A DNA stretch of 64,000 nucleotides from Geomonas silvestris (lineage in GTDB: Bacteria > Desulfobacterota > Desulfuromonadia > Geobacterales > Geobacteraceae): contig NZ_BLXX01000006.1 in the NCBI RefSeq assembly GCF_014193515.1, positions 1 to 64,000 on the forward strand, written 5' to 3'. The notes beneath the pieces are model-generated. The model was not told where the DNA came from and made no database searches. It saw nothing but the letters and a program-made list of their open reading frames with translations. Positions 27,373-37,400 of the stretch are shown here, piece by piece. Position numbers and translations under genes: made by a program. Each line of letters opens with the position of its first letter. Position 1 is the first letter of the stretch.

Positions 27373-29418
27373 TCACGCCTTCATGCGCCGCAAGAGGCGC
27401 TCGGAGAATTCCCACCACTCGTCGGTGTAGAGCATGCTGAGCACCCAGAGGGCGTAGGTTCTCTCGAAGGGGATCTGCTGCGCCTCGGCGTAGCTCTTCG
27501 GGTAGATGAGGACCGGCATCTGCTCCTGGTTGAAGCGGATGAAGAGGATCGAGAGCGTCATGCTCAGGATCTCCTTGGTGAGCTCCTCGCCGTCCAATAC
27601 GAAGACGTTGACGCAGTGGGTCAGGTCGGACATGTTGAGTCCCAGGTCCGAGAAGTTGATCATGAAGATCGCCACCAGGTTGCCGTGCATCTTGAGGGAG
27701 AAGAGGTGCCGCTCGCGCCTAAACCCGATGGCGGCGTACTCGCGCGCCAGGTCGCCGCTGTCGAGCATGCTCGATTCGAGGTCCAGCGCCTCGATCATGA
27801 GACCTCCGGAGTGCTCCTCGTAGAAGCTCTCCAGCTCCTGCAGGTCGTTTCTCACGGTGGCGGTGAGGCTCCAGGCGTCGGACATGCGCTGCAGGCCGGA
27901 AAACTCGCGCTGCACGTGCAGGTAGGCCATGTCGTCCAGCGAGCAGGCCTTGGCCTTCCTCATGACCCGCGCCGCGCCACCGAACACCTTGTTGGGGAAC
28001 TTGTTGTCCGGGCGGAAGTAGCAGAACACGTGGTTCATGTGCATCGAGTAGAGCCGGTGCGAGTCGTTGATGAAGCGGCTGATCAGGTTCAAGACCGCGA
28101 GCCCAGCGTGGTTCGACTCCGCCTTGGTGGCCGCGTGGTGGTGGATCATCCAGGAGTTCTCGAAGAAGCGCAGGGTCGACATGTGCCCGAGGATCGCGTT
28201 TCTCTCCTGGTAGATGAAGTGGCGCGCGATGCGCGGGTGCTGGGTGTAGAGCTTCTCGTAGAGCTCCCGGTACTTCTCCTTGTTCTCCTTGATGTGGCTG
28301 TACTTCTTCGGGTAGATGAACCCGGTCTCGAAGAAGAACTGCCAGAGCTGGTCCATGTCCACCTTGTTGTTCAGGTAGGAGTGCTGCTCGTCCACCTGGT
28401 AGACCAGGGCCAAGAGCCGCACGTGGTCCTGGACGTCCATGTCGAGGATGGTGAGCCCGCAGCGCACGCTGCGCGGGTCCTCCTCGAGGGCGTAGCGGTA
28501 CACCACCTGGGCCTGGCAGCGCGAGGTGAAGCTGTTGGCGAAGTTTATTTCGACGCAGTCGATGATCATGCCGGGCAAGAGCACCGAGTTGTTGGCGTCC
28601 TCCTCGACGGAGAAACCGCTGCCGGAGAGGTCCAGCACCTTGAGGTCGATCTGCTTCCCGGTGAAGGGGTGGTTGAAGAAGATGTTCGGGGAGGGGGCCA
28701 GCTTGTGGCGCCCGCTGCGGTAGGTCTTGGGCTTGAACCGGGGGCGCTGCAGGCGGATCGGCTCCAATACGTAGGTGCGCACCCGCTGGCCGGGGTTTTG
28801 TTTGGTGATGCGGCACTCGCCGGAGTAATAGGCGCCGGCGGCTCCGTAGAAGACCACGTTGACCGGCAGGTCGGGGTCGACCCACTGGAAGGTCTGCGGG
28901 GGGACCGCCTCCACCTCGACCCGGAAGGAGAGCGCGTTGAAATCGAGCAGGGTCCCCTCGAAGATGGCGCTGTTCTGCATGATCTGGGCGCTGATCCCCT
29001 CGCACAGGTGGCGGCGCACCTTGCGGTAGCTCACCTCCTGGGCGGTCTCGGGAAGGCGCAGCGAAATGCCGCGCTCGTTCAGTTCCACCATGGCAGGGGT
29101 GGCCACCACCAGTTTCTGGCCGTCGATGATGAAGATGTTTTCGAAGCTCGAGGAGCGGATCTTCTGCAGCACCTCGCTGGGGTCGACCCAGAGGCACTCC
29201 AGGTCCTCGTCGTGGCAGGGGAGGGGCTTGGCCTCCAGGGTGATGGTCCGGGAGTACTTGTTGTGCTTGAAGTTGACCAAGAGGGAACCGTCCTGAAAGT
29301 TCAGGTAGTTGAGCCTGTTGATCAGTTTGGAACGGGGGATCTGCTTTTCGTTGTCGTGGGGGAACTCGATGGTCGTCCCCGGCCGGACAAATTGCAGGAT
29401 CTTGCGCGCGCTCTCCAT
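27373..29418 (-). CDS. PilZ-domain protein with C-terminal acyltransferase-like region
   Basis: A 681-residue cytoplasmic protein. A YcgR-like N-terminal part (about 1-220) precedes a PilZ domain (about 225-340) with the DLSGSG form of the D/NxSxxG c-di-GMP motif and a basic YRSGRHK stretch before it. The C-terminal 300 residues (from about 370, HPRIARHFIYQERNAILGH; HHHAATKAESNHAGLAVLN) look like a GNAT- or FemAB-fold acyltransferase, but this is a weak resemblance. ATG 29418 is used because the frame above it shows no protein-like sequence or ribosome binding site. It is followed by the HD-GYP gene, so a c-di-GMP reader and eraser are made together. Confidence 0.75.
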   Translation of the reverse strand: MESARKILQFVRPGTTIEFPHDNEKQIPRSKLINRLNYLNFQDGSLLVNFKHNKYSRTITLEAKPLPCHDEDLECLWVDPSEVLQKIRSSSFENIFIIDGQKLVVATPAMVELNERGISLRLPETAQEVSYRKVRRHLCEGISAQIMQNSAIFEGTLLDFNALSFRVEVEAVPPQTFQWVDPDLPVNVVFYGAAGAYYSGECRITKQNPGQRVRTYVLEPIRLQRPRFKPKTYRSGRHKLAPSPNIFFNHPFTGKQIDLKVLDLSGSGFSVEEDANNSVLLPGMIIDCVEINFANSFTSRCQAQVVYRYALEEDPRSVRCGLTILDMDVQDHVRLLALVYQVDEQHSYLNNKVDMDQLWQFFFETGFIYPKKYSHIKENKEKYRELYEKLYTQHPRIARHFIYQERNAILGHMSTLRFFENSWMIHHHAATKAESNHAGLAVLNLISRFINDSHRLYSMHMNHVFCYFRPDNKFPNKVFGGAARVMRKAKACSLDDMAYLHVQREFSGLQRMSDAWSLTATVRNDLQELESFYEEHSGGLMIEALDLESSMLDSGDLAREYAAIGFRRERHLFSLKMHGNLVAIFMINFSDLGLNMSDLTHCVNVFVLDGEELTKEILSMTLSILFIRFNQEQMPVLIYPKSYAEAQQIPFERTYALWVLSMLYTDEWWEFSERLLRRMKA

Positions 29419-29780
29419 CTTTGGACCTCGACTGATTCTCAAGAACAAGAAAAAAACTGGAGTAAGGAACCGATCATTGCATGAATCACGTCGTACCGCG
29501 TGCTCCGCATGGCAGAAATTCGCACCACTAATAGCACAACTCGGCAGTTTTTTCATCAGAATTATGTGCAAAATACCATGTAAACCCCTGACAGGATGGG
29601 TTTTGATTCTTTTTGCAGCTGGGAGGCCACGCTTAGGCGCGTTTGGGGGTGGGGATGAGCTCTTGGTTTGGCGGGTTTAATGGTGGGCGCGCCCCTGTGA
29701 CAGAGGTGTCCCGGCCTGGAATTATCCCTGCCCAATGGTCTGAGAGTAAGGGCCGGATAGAGACAGTCCTTTGAGGTGCC
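29419..29780. other. intergenic region before the PilZ gene
   Basis: These 362 bp separate the stop of the GGDEF gene (29781) from the start of the PilZ gene (29418), both on the minus strand. The stretch next to the PilZ gene is AT-rich and should contain its promoter; I found no convincing -35/-10 pair. No terminator hairpin with a T tract is visible after the GGDEF gene. Confidence 0.4.
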
Positions 29781-31958
29781 TCACCCTTTCTGGCGCAGGG
29801 ATTCGGTGGCTTCGAGGTAGGAGTTGAAGTCGAAGGTGCGCGCCACGGCGGGCTGTGGCGGCGGTTCGGGCGGGGCGGCCGGTTGGGGTGCTTGCTCGCC
29901 TTTGGGCGCGTTCGCCGCCACCACCTGGTTGCGGCCGTTGGCCTTGGCCTGGTACAGGGCGATATCCGAGGCGTGGATGAGCGCGGTGTAGGTCCGGCCG
30001 TCCTCGGGGAAGGAGGCGACCCCGCAGCTTGCGGTGAGCCTCCCCAGGGGGAGGTTGTGCTCGCCGGGAAAGCGCTCGTTCTCGATCTCGGCCCTGATCC
30101 TCTCGGCGACGATGAGGGCCTCGCCCTTGCTGGTGCCGGGGAGCAGGGCGCAGAACTCCTCGCCGCCGTAGCGCGCCACGGTGTCCATCTCGCGCAGGGT
30201 CCCCTGGATGATGTCCGCGGTCCGCTTGAGCGCCTCGTCCCCCGCCAGGTGTCCGCAGATGTCGTTGTAGTTCTTGAAGAAGTCGAGGTCCAAAAACAGG
30301 ATGGTGAGGTTCAGCCCCTGGTGGTTGCTGCGGTTTAACTCCTCCTCGATCCTGCTCTTCAGGAAACGGCGGTTGTACAGCCCGGTCAGGGAATCGGTCA
30401 CCGAGAGCTGCTCGAAGCGCACCGACTCCTCCAGCACCAGGGTGCGCTCGATCATGAGCGAGGCGAGGTTCGCAAAGGAGGTCAAAAGCTGCAGGTCGGC
30501 GTCGGTGAAGGGGGCGAGGTCCGCCTTGTCCGAGAGGTTCAAGACCCCGATGATCTTGTCCTTGAGCTTGAGGGGGATGCAGATGAGCGCCTTGGACTTG
30601 AAGCGCGGGCGGTTGATCATCGCCACCCGGCTGTCCTTTTCCACGTCGTTCACCACGAGAGGCTGGCCGGTCTGGGCAACCTTGCCGGCGATCCCCTTGC
30701 CGACCTTCATCGGGAGGCACTGGGCGATGTGCAGCGTGATCCCCTTGGTGAAGACGATGTGCATGGTCTCGCCGTTTTTGTCGATGAGCATGATCGACCC
30801 CTGGGCCGCGTTCAAAAGGTCCGCCGCGATCTCCAGGATGGTCTTGTAGAGTTCGTCCTTGCTCCCCACGTGCAGGAGGGTGTTGGTGAGCGAGAGCAGG
30901 CGCCCGGAGAGCGAGCTGGCCCGGGCCTGTTCGGCCTCCTTGAGCACTTGCCCCATCCGCGAGCCGGTGCCGTGCGCCAGCATGGAGACCACCAGGGCGT
31001 CGTTTTGGGAAAGGTCGCAGTCCAAAAGGGAAAGAAAGCCCAGGCGCTCCCCGGCGGACTCCAGGGGGAACGTGGTGGCGAGGTTCGCGCGTATCCCGGG
31101 AAGCGCCGCGCGCATCGGGGTATCGAAGGGAACCGTAGTTTTCAGCTTCTCCCGGTCCAGGAAGACCCCCAGCGAGGCGGCCGGGAGCTTGCCCAGATCC
31201 TCGGGGACGCCCCACAGCCCGGTGAGCTCGTAGTTGGCGCCGTCGTCCTCGCGCAGGGCCGCAAAGAGCTTGGCCCCCGGGTGCAGGGTGGTGATGCTGT
31301 CGGCGCACAGGGCGAGGGTGGCTGCCAGGCTCCGGGCGCGCTCCACCCGCTCCAGGAAGAGGGCGATCTCGGCCAGGCGCTCGTTTACCAGCGCCGCTTC
31401 GGCCTCATCCCGCAAGTCCGGGGAGGCCGGTTCGGGCGATTCCGTTATTTCGCGGTGCTGCTGAGCCGCGGCGCTCAGGCGGGAGAGCTCCCTCGATACG
31501 GCTCTTGCCACGTTTTCCACCTCGCGTGCCGTGGAGGTGCAAAGCGTTTCCACATGGGGAAACAGCGAAAAGACGTCGGTGCCCCCCTGCCGGGAGAGTG
31601 CTGCGAGCTGCCAAAGGTCGATCGAGGTGTCCCGGACCCCGTCGCCGACCAGGCAAAAATGGTCCCCCCGATGGGTGAAGGGGACCACGAACCCGATGAA
31701 GGCGCCGCCGTAACGGCAGACCGTCGGGGTGGCTTCCTCGAAGTAGCCGGTGAGATCCCTGCCGAAGAAGTGGCGGGCGAGTTCGTTGCTGACCGGGTCA
31801 TGGACCCGGCTGGCGCAGTAGGTAAACTTCGCAGAAACGGCGGGTTCGCCTGCCCCCCTGCGGTAGAGGGTCAGGTTGTAGGGGGAGAGTGTAGCAACCG
31901 CCTCTCGAAGAGTCGCCAGGATTTCCTCAAACTGTGCGGTGTCGAGTTCGGGTTGCAC
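29781..31958 (-). CDS. GAF-GGDEF diguanylate cyclase
   Basis: A 725-residue protein without membrane helices. An N-terminal region of about 190 residues is of unknown type. It is followed by two GAF domains (about 200-330 and 350-505) and a GGDEF domain with GGEEF at 598-602 and an RxxD inhibitory site (REMD, 589-592) five residues before it. It should therefore be an active, product-inhibited diguanylate cyclase. The C-terminus has a proline-rich linker (about 690-705). Start is GTG 31958 with AGGAG upstream. It lies divergently from the sensor kinase at 32328. Confidence 0.88.
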   Translation of the reverse strand: MQPELDTAQFEEILATLREAVATLSPYNLTLYRRGAGEPAVSAKFTYCASRVHDPVSNELARHFFGRDLTGYFEEATPTVCRYGGAFIGFVVPFTHRGDHFCLVGDGVRDTSIDLWQLAALSRQGGTDVFSLFPHVETLCTSTAREVENVARAVSRELSRLSAAAQQHREITESPEPASPDLRDEAEAALVNERLAEIALFLERVERARSLAATLALCADSITTLHPGAKLFAALREDDGANYELTGLWGVPEDLGKLPAASLGVFLDREKLKTTVPFDTPMRAALPGIRANLATTFPLESAGERLGFLSLLDCDLSQNDALVVSMLAHGTGSRMGQVLKEAEQARASSLSGRLLSLTNTLLHVGSKDELYKTILEIAADLLNAAQGSIMLIDKNGETMHIVFTKGITLHIAQCLPMKVGKGIAGKVAQTGQPLVVNDVEKDSRVAMINRPRFKSKALICIPLKLKDKIIGVLNLSDKADLAPFTDADLQLLTSFANLASLMIERTLVLEESVRFEQLSVTDSLTGLYNRRFLKSRIEEELNRSNHQGLNLTILFLDLDFFKNYNDICGHLAGDEALKRTADIIQGTLREMDTVARYGGEEFCALLPGTSKGEALIVAERIRAEIENERFPGEHNLPLGRLTASCGVASFPEDGRTYTALIHASDIALYQAKANGRNQVVAANAPKGEQAPQPAAPPEPPPQPAVARTFDFNSYLEATESLRQKG

Positions 31959-32327
31959 GGGTTAGGCGCTCCTGGAAGCGGGTGGCGTTAGTAGCAGCGG
32001 TCAGGTAAGGCGAACTGCGCGGTATCCCTCATGAAGCCTTCGGGGAACGCCGCGGTTGTACCCGTTGTTGCAGCAATTTTTGTGCCGGTTTCCGACGGGT
32101 GTGCCGGGGGATCAACGCCGCCCCAGCGCCGGGGCCCTCACCCCGGCCGAATTCCGTCAAAGCGCGGGTTTGGCGTCCTGGTCCAAACGGGCGACTGCGG
32201 AGCCGTCCTGACAAAATCGCCTGGCGCTTCACTCTCCAGCATTTTGAACAATGACATAGAAAAAGTCGTTGATTTTTCCACAGTATTGCCAGTAGAATCT
32301 GCTCGCTGTCGATAGACTGGAGCGGAC
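31959..32327. other. divergent intergenic region
   Basis: About 370 bp between the minus-strand diguanylate cyclase and the plus-strand kinase. A plus-strand promoter is seen at 32269-32298. The left 200 bp are GC-rich without a clear signal, and no gene is supported. Confidence 0.5.
32269..32298 (+). promoter_or_regulatory. sigma-70-type promoter of the sensor kinase
   Basis: TTGATT (32269-32274), 18 bp and TAGAAT (32293-32298) lie 29 bp before the kinase ATG. Confidence 0.5.
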
Positions 32328-34421
32328 ATGGCAATCGTTTCACCTGATACCCCACTATACAATAGCAGAATCTTCGATTCGTGCTTGAAACTGCTCAAAA
32401 AGAAGTATGACTTCGTCAGTATTCCGCAGATACTTAAGCATGCGGGGATGAAAGAGTCGGAAATCGCAGATCGCGGGCACTGGTTTACCCAGAGACAGTC
32501 TGACCTCTTTTACGAGAAGATGGTCCAGTTGTGCGGCAACCGGGACATCGCCCGCGAGGCCGGCCGCTACGCCTTTTCCACCGATGCCCTGGGGGGGCTG
32601 CGCGAGTACCTCCTGGCCCTGGCCGGCCCCGAGTACCTCTACGCGATCGTCTCTCGGTTCGCCCCCAACTACACCCGCTCCTCCCGGATCAGCTCCCGGC
32701 GCATAGGGCCCCGCGAGATCGAGGTCATCGTGCGGTTCGAGGAGGGGGTCGACGAGAAACCCTACCAGTGCGAAAACCGTATGGGGTTCATGGAGGCCGG
32801 TTTCCAGCTTTTTGGCTACCGTGTCCCCCCAAAGATCTCCCACCCCGAGTGCATGTTCGAGGGGGCCAGCATCTGCCGCTACCGGGTCACCTGGAGCGAC
32901 TCCCCCTCGGTCCGGCTGGTCAGGCTGCGCCGCCTGAGCCTGCTTTTGCTCCCCGTGGTGCTCGGCTGCGGCCTCTGGCTCGCCCCCGACGGCAACACCG
33001 GCCTCCTCTTCCTGACCGTTCTCGTCAGCTACCTGGTGCTTGTCGGGTGGATCCAGCGCCTGGAGCGGGCCTCGCTGCGCACCAGCATGGCCGCCATGCG
33101 CAGCTCCGGCCAGCAACTGCTCGAGGAGCTCAAGGGTAACTACGACGCCGCCCTCATGGTGAACGAGATCGGCGAGGTGATCGCGAGCCGCACCGACCTG
33201 GACGAGATCCTGGACAGCCTGAACCAGGTGCTGAAGAAGCGTCTGGACTACACCTCCGGGGTCCTGCTCCTGGGGGGGGCTGACGGCAATTCGCTCACCT
33301 TGCGGAGCTCCTTTGGGCTGCGCGACGAGCACGTCGAGATGCTCAAGCAGATCTGCTACTCGATCGATCCCCCCATCCCCGACGGGGTGCTGTCCCACTG
33401 TTACACCCAGCAGCAATCGCTCTTGGTGAACGACCTCGGCGACCCGGCGCTCCCCCTGACCGAGGAGTCGCGCGAGGTCCTGGCCTCGCTGGGGGCCGGC
33501 TCCTTCATCTGCACCCCCCTGGTCTGCGAGGGGGAGTCGCTCGGGGTGTTCCTGGTAAGCGACGCGAAGCGGGAAGGAGAGTTGGGGCCGAACGACGTCA
33601 GGGTCTTGGAGGGGGTGGCGCCGATCATCGGCATAGCGATCCGCAACGCCCGGCGCCTGGCCAACGAGCGCGACCTGTACGAGCAGCTGCGCAAGGCCTC
33701 CGATTCGCTCGAGCGGCGGGTCGAGGAGCGCACCATCGAGCTCTCGCGCGCCAACGAGGTGCTCGAGTTCCTCTACGACTCGGTGTCGCACGACCTGCGC
33801 ACCCCGCTGCGGGTGATCTACGGCTACGGCGAGTTGTTGCAGGAGCTCTACGGCGAGCGGCTGGACGACGCGGGGAGGGAGTACCTGGCGTCGATGATCG
33901 CGGGTGGCGAGCGGATGGAGGCGACCCTGAACCGGATGCTCGACTTCTCCCAGGTGCGCCTCATGGAGCTCAACTGGCAACCGGTGGACCTAAGCCGCAT
34001 GGCGCGTCGCATCCTGAGCGACCTGAGCGTCACCGACCCGAAGCGCCAGCTTCAAAGCGCGATCGAGGACGGGGTCGTGGTCACCGGCGACGAAGAGCTC
34101 CTGACCAGCATCATGGAGAACCTTTTGGGTAACGCCTGGAAGTACAGTGCCGGCAAAGAGGTGAGCTCGATCGGCTTTGGCGTGAAGGACAGCATCTTCT
34201 ACGTGGCCGACAACGGTGCCGGTTTCGACATGGCCCTCGCCAGCCGCCTCTTCGCCCCCTTCCAGCGGCTGCACGACGGCAAGACCTTCGCCGGCCACGG
34301 CCTGGGGCTCTCCATGGTGCGCTGCATGGTGGAGCGCCTGGGGGGGAAGGTCTGGGGGCAGGGCGCCCCCGGAGAGGGCGCCACCTTCTACTTCACCATC
34401 CAGCCGCCGACCCTGCGCTGA
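32328..34421 (+). CDS. sensor histidine kinase with novel N-terminal sensor module and GAF
   Basis: A 697-residue membrane kinase. The N-terminal module (PLYNSRI 9-15, GHWFTQ 50-55, REAGRYA 76-82, HPEC 172-175, CRY 183-185) is followed by two membrane helices (about 202-220 and 226-245), a GAF domain (about 270-420), a coiled coil, HisKA with His488 (SVSHDLRTPLRVIYGYGELL) and a HATPase of the phytochrome-kinase type (DNGAGFDM, GLGLSMVR). No receiver is attached, so a separate response regulator is needed; none is adjacent. GGAG precedes ATG 32328. The module matches the HD-GYP protein 5 kb away residue for residue over its first 80 positions without gaps. Confidence 0.88.
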   Translation: MAIVSPDTPLYNSRIFDSCLKLLKKKYDFVSIPQILKHAGMKESEIADRGHWFTQRQSDLFYEKMVQLCGNRDIAREAGRYAFSTDALGGLREYLLALAGPEYLYAIVSRFAPNYTRSSRISSRRIGPREIEVIVRFEEGVDEKPYQCENRMGFMEAGFQLFGYRVPPKISHPECMFEGASICRYRVTWSDSPSVRLVRLRRLSLLLLPVVLGCGLWLAPDGNTGLLFLTVLVSYLVLVGWIQRLERASLRTSMAAMRSSGQQLLEELKGNYDAALMVNEIGEVIASRTDLDEILDSLNQVLKKRLDYTSGVLLLGGADGNSLTLRSSFGLRDEHVEMLKQICYSIDPPIPDGVLSHCYTQQQSLLVNDLGDPALPLTEESREVLASLGAGSFICTPLVCEGESLGVFLVSDAKREGELGPNDVRVLEGVAPIIGIAIRNARRLANERDLYEQLRKASDSLERRVEERTIELSRANEVLEFLYDSVSHDLRTPLRVIYGYGELLQELYGERLDDAGREYLASMIAGGERMEATLNRMLDFSQVRLMELNWQPVDLSRMARRILSDLSVTDPKRQLQSAIEDGVVVTGDEELLTSIMENLLGNAWKYSAGKEVSSIGFGVKDSIFYVADNGAGFDMALASRLFAPFQRLHDGKTFAGHGLGLSMVRCMVERLGGKVWGQGAPGEGATFYFTIQPPTLR

Positions 34422-34427
34422 ACAGCG

Positions 34428-37400
34428 TTACTTCACCATCGCCCCGAACTCCACCCGGCTTGCCGTGGTCCCCTCCTTGGCGCTCGGTCGGAAGATGTCC
34501 GCGTTCTTCTCGAAAAGCCGCTGCGGCGGCAGTTTCCCCGCCTTCAAAAGGTAGTTCCGCACCGCCTCGGCCCGCTCCCGTGCCAAAAGCTGCAGTTCGT
34601 TGTCGCCGACTACCGTGTGGGTGAGGATCAGCTTGCGCATCTCGGCGTCCGGGAGATCCTTGGCGATCCCCAAAACGTTACGCGGCTTGGGGAATTTCTC
34701 CTTGGCGTAGACCGCCTTGAGGTAGGTCGAGTTCTCCTGCGGCAGGATCTCGATCTCATCCTGGGTCTGTCCCGTACGGGTCTTCCCTTCTTTTACCTGG
34801 GCGCGGAACTTCTCACCCTTCATCTTCTTCAAAAGGAGCTCGTTGCGGTACCCTTCCGCGTCGCGCTCGCGGTCCACGAACCCCGAGATCTCCAGGTTGA
34901 GCGCCGGGCGCTCCTCGAGGAGCTTGGCAAGCTTCATGAGCTTCGCCTCGTCCCCCTTGCTGACCTGCGCCGAACCGGGGGAGAAGGGGACCGCGCTGAA
35001 GTCCTCGCCGCCGCCAAAGAGCGACCCCAAAAGGGCAAAGGGAGAGGTGGCTGCCTTCACCAGGAGGTTTTTAAGCATCTGCAGGACCACCCCCCAGACG
35101 CTGAACTTCGGGTCGTCGGTCTGCCCCACGACCGGCAGGTCCAGATGGATCTCGCCCTTGCGGTCCTTTAAGAGCGCCACGGCGAGGCGTACCGGGAGCT
35201 TGGTCGCCTTGTCGCTCTCCACCGCCTTGCCGAAGGTGAACTGGTCGATGAAGAGCTTGTTGGACGAGGTGAGCGCCTTCTTGTCGATCTTGTAGGCGAG
35301 GTCCAGGTTCAGCTTCCCCTTGTCGATCATGTACCCCAGGAAGGTGTTGGAGTAGGGGGTGAAGGGGGAGAGTTCGATGTCGGTGAAGGCGATCTTCAGG
35401 TCGAGGAACAGGTCGCCGCGCAGCGGGTTGATCTGCCCGGTGATGGAGAGCGGCGAGTGGTTCTCCAGGTTCCCCCTCAAGTCGACGTCGGCTGCGCGGT
35501 TGGTCTCCGAGGAGAGGCCGCTTACGCGCCCCCCCAGGTTGTAGAAGGTGGCGGTGAAGGGGGTCTTCAGGTGGCGGTCGCTGAAGTCGAGGGTTCCCCC
35601 CTGCAGGGACACGGTGTCGATGCGGATGGCGCGCGGCGCCCCTTCCTGCGCGGGAGCGCCGGCGACCGGCGCCTGCCCCGGGGCAGGCGCCGCGGCAGTG
35701 CGCGCCGGGGGCGCCTGCCCCGGGGCGGGGGCGGGAGCTTTCGCGGGGGGGGCGGGGGGAGCCTTGGTCCCCGGTGCCGCCGCTTTGGGCTCTTCGGCGC
35801 TCAGGTGCTGCAGGTTCAGGGTCCCGTCCCGCTCCACCGTCACCCGGGCGTAGAAGTTAGAGAGGGAGACGTCCTGGATGGCGAGTGAGAAGGGGGAGAG
35901 GGTCCCGCGTACCTGCTCGAGCTGCAGGCTGTCCCACTTCAGGAGATCCTCGTCGAGGATGGTGTCGAGGCAGTAAAACGACTGCACCCCCAAGGATCCG
36001 GCGAAGTTCCCGGTCATCCCGGCACCCTTGTCCTGGGCCAGGTTGTAGCTGAGCCGGGTGTCGAGGGCCCCGTCGGCGAGGAAGATCTGGGTCCCCTCGG
36101 GGATGTAGGCGTCGAAGTCGCGCAGCGGGATGCCGTGCAACTCGAGGTTCCCTTTCATCCTGAACGGCGCCGGCGTCAGGTCGCCGGCGGCCGCGAGCCG
36201 CCCCCCCTTGCCGTACCCTGCGCTGAGGGTGAAGGGGATCGCCCCCTGCCGGGGACCGCTGATCGAGGCTACCGAAAACCGGGTCCTTGAGAGGGCGAAA
36301 CTCGGGGCATCTTCCTTGCTGCGGTCCGTGAACCTGATGCCGAGTTCGCTCCCCGAGATCTTCCCGATCCGGTAGCTGAAGGGTGCGGGCGGGGCGGCTG
36401 AACGGGCGCTCTCCTTCTTGGCACCGCGCGGCGCAGCTGCCGGTACGGGCTTTTTCCCGGCCTCCTTCTTCAGGAGCCGCTCGGCCGAGACGCTCCCGTC
36501 GGCCTCACGTCCCAGGCTCAGGTTACCCCCCTTGAACTCGACGCCCTCCACGCCGGCCTTCCTGCCGTTCAGGTCCAGGGCGATGCCGTTGACCAGCGCT
36601 TCTTTCAGCAGGATCCCCTCGCCGTTACCGAAACTGGCCGCCAGGTTTTCACCTTTAAGCGCACTCTTCTCGAGGGTGAACCCTTTGACGGCGTTGTAGG
36701 CCAGGTCCGCCTCCACTCCGAGCTTCCCGCTGACCGGCGTGGTGAGCTTGTCGGCGAGGTAGGGGTAGTAGTCCTTGAGCGGGATGCCGTTTAGGGCCAG
36801 GTGCGCCTTGAAGTCGAGCGGCTCGGCCGAGAACTCCCCCTTGAGGGCGAGCTGCTCTCCCCGGGCGGTGGCGATTTTCAGATCGAAGGGGGCCCGGTGC
36901 TCACGCTCCGTGGTGAAGCCGGTCACGGCGAGTTCGATGCCGCTTAGTTCGCTGTGGAAGCCACCCTTGGGGAGTGCATCGTTGAAGTGCACGCTCCCCT
37001 CCTTGAGGTTCAACTGGGCAAGCCGGAGCAGAAGCGGCGATTCCTTCTTCTGGCCTTTTTTAGGGGCGGGCGGTTCGGCCGGGGCCTCTTTCTTTGCGCC
37101 GGAGAGCTTCTGGAAATTCCAGGTTCCGGCTGCATCGCGGGCGGCGAAGATTTCGGGACGCTTCAAGTCCAGGCGGGAGATCTCGAACTGTTTGGTCAAA
37201 AGAGCCGCCCGCTTGATGGCGAGCCCCGCGTGTTTCAGCCCGCTCAGCGGGGCGCCGCCGGGCTCTTTGAGGGCGATGCCGTCCAGTGAGAGGGAGCCCG
37301 AGAGGAGCACCTCGGGGCCGGTCTTCGCGTCGATGCGGTAGGAGGCCTCCAAGTCACTGGTCAACTGGCCGGACTCGAAACGGACCGGGAGCGGGAACGG

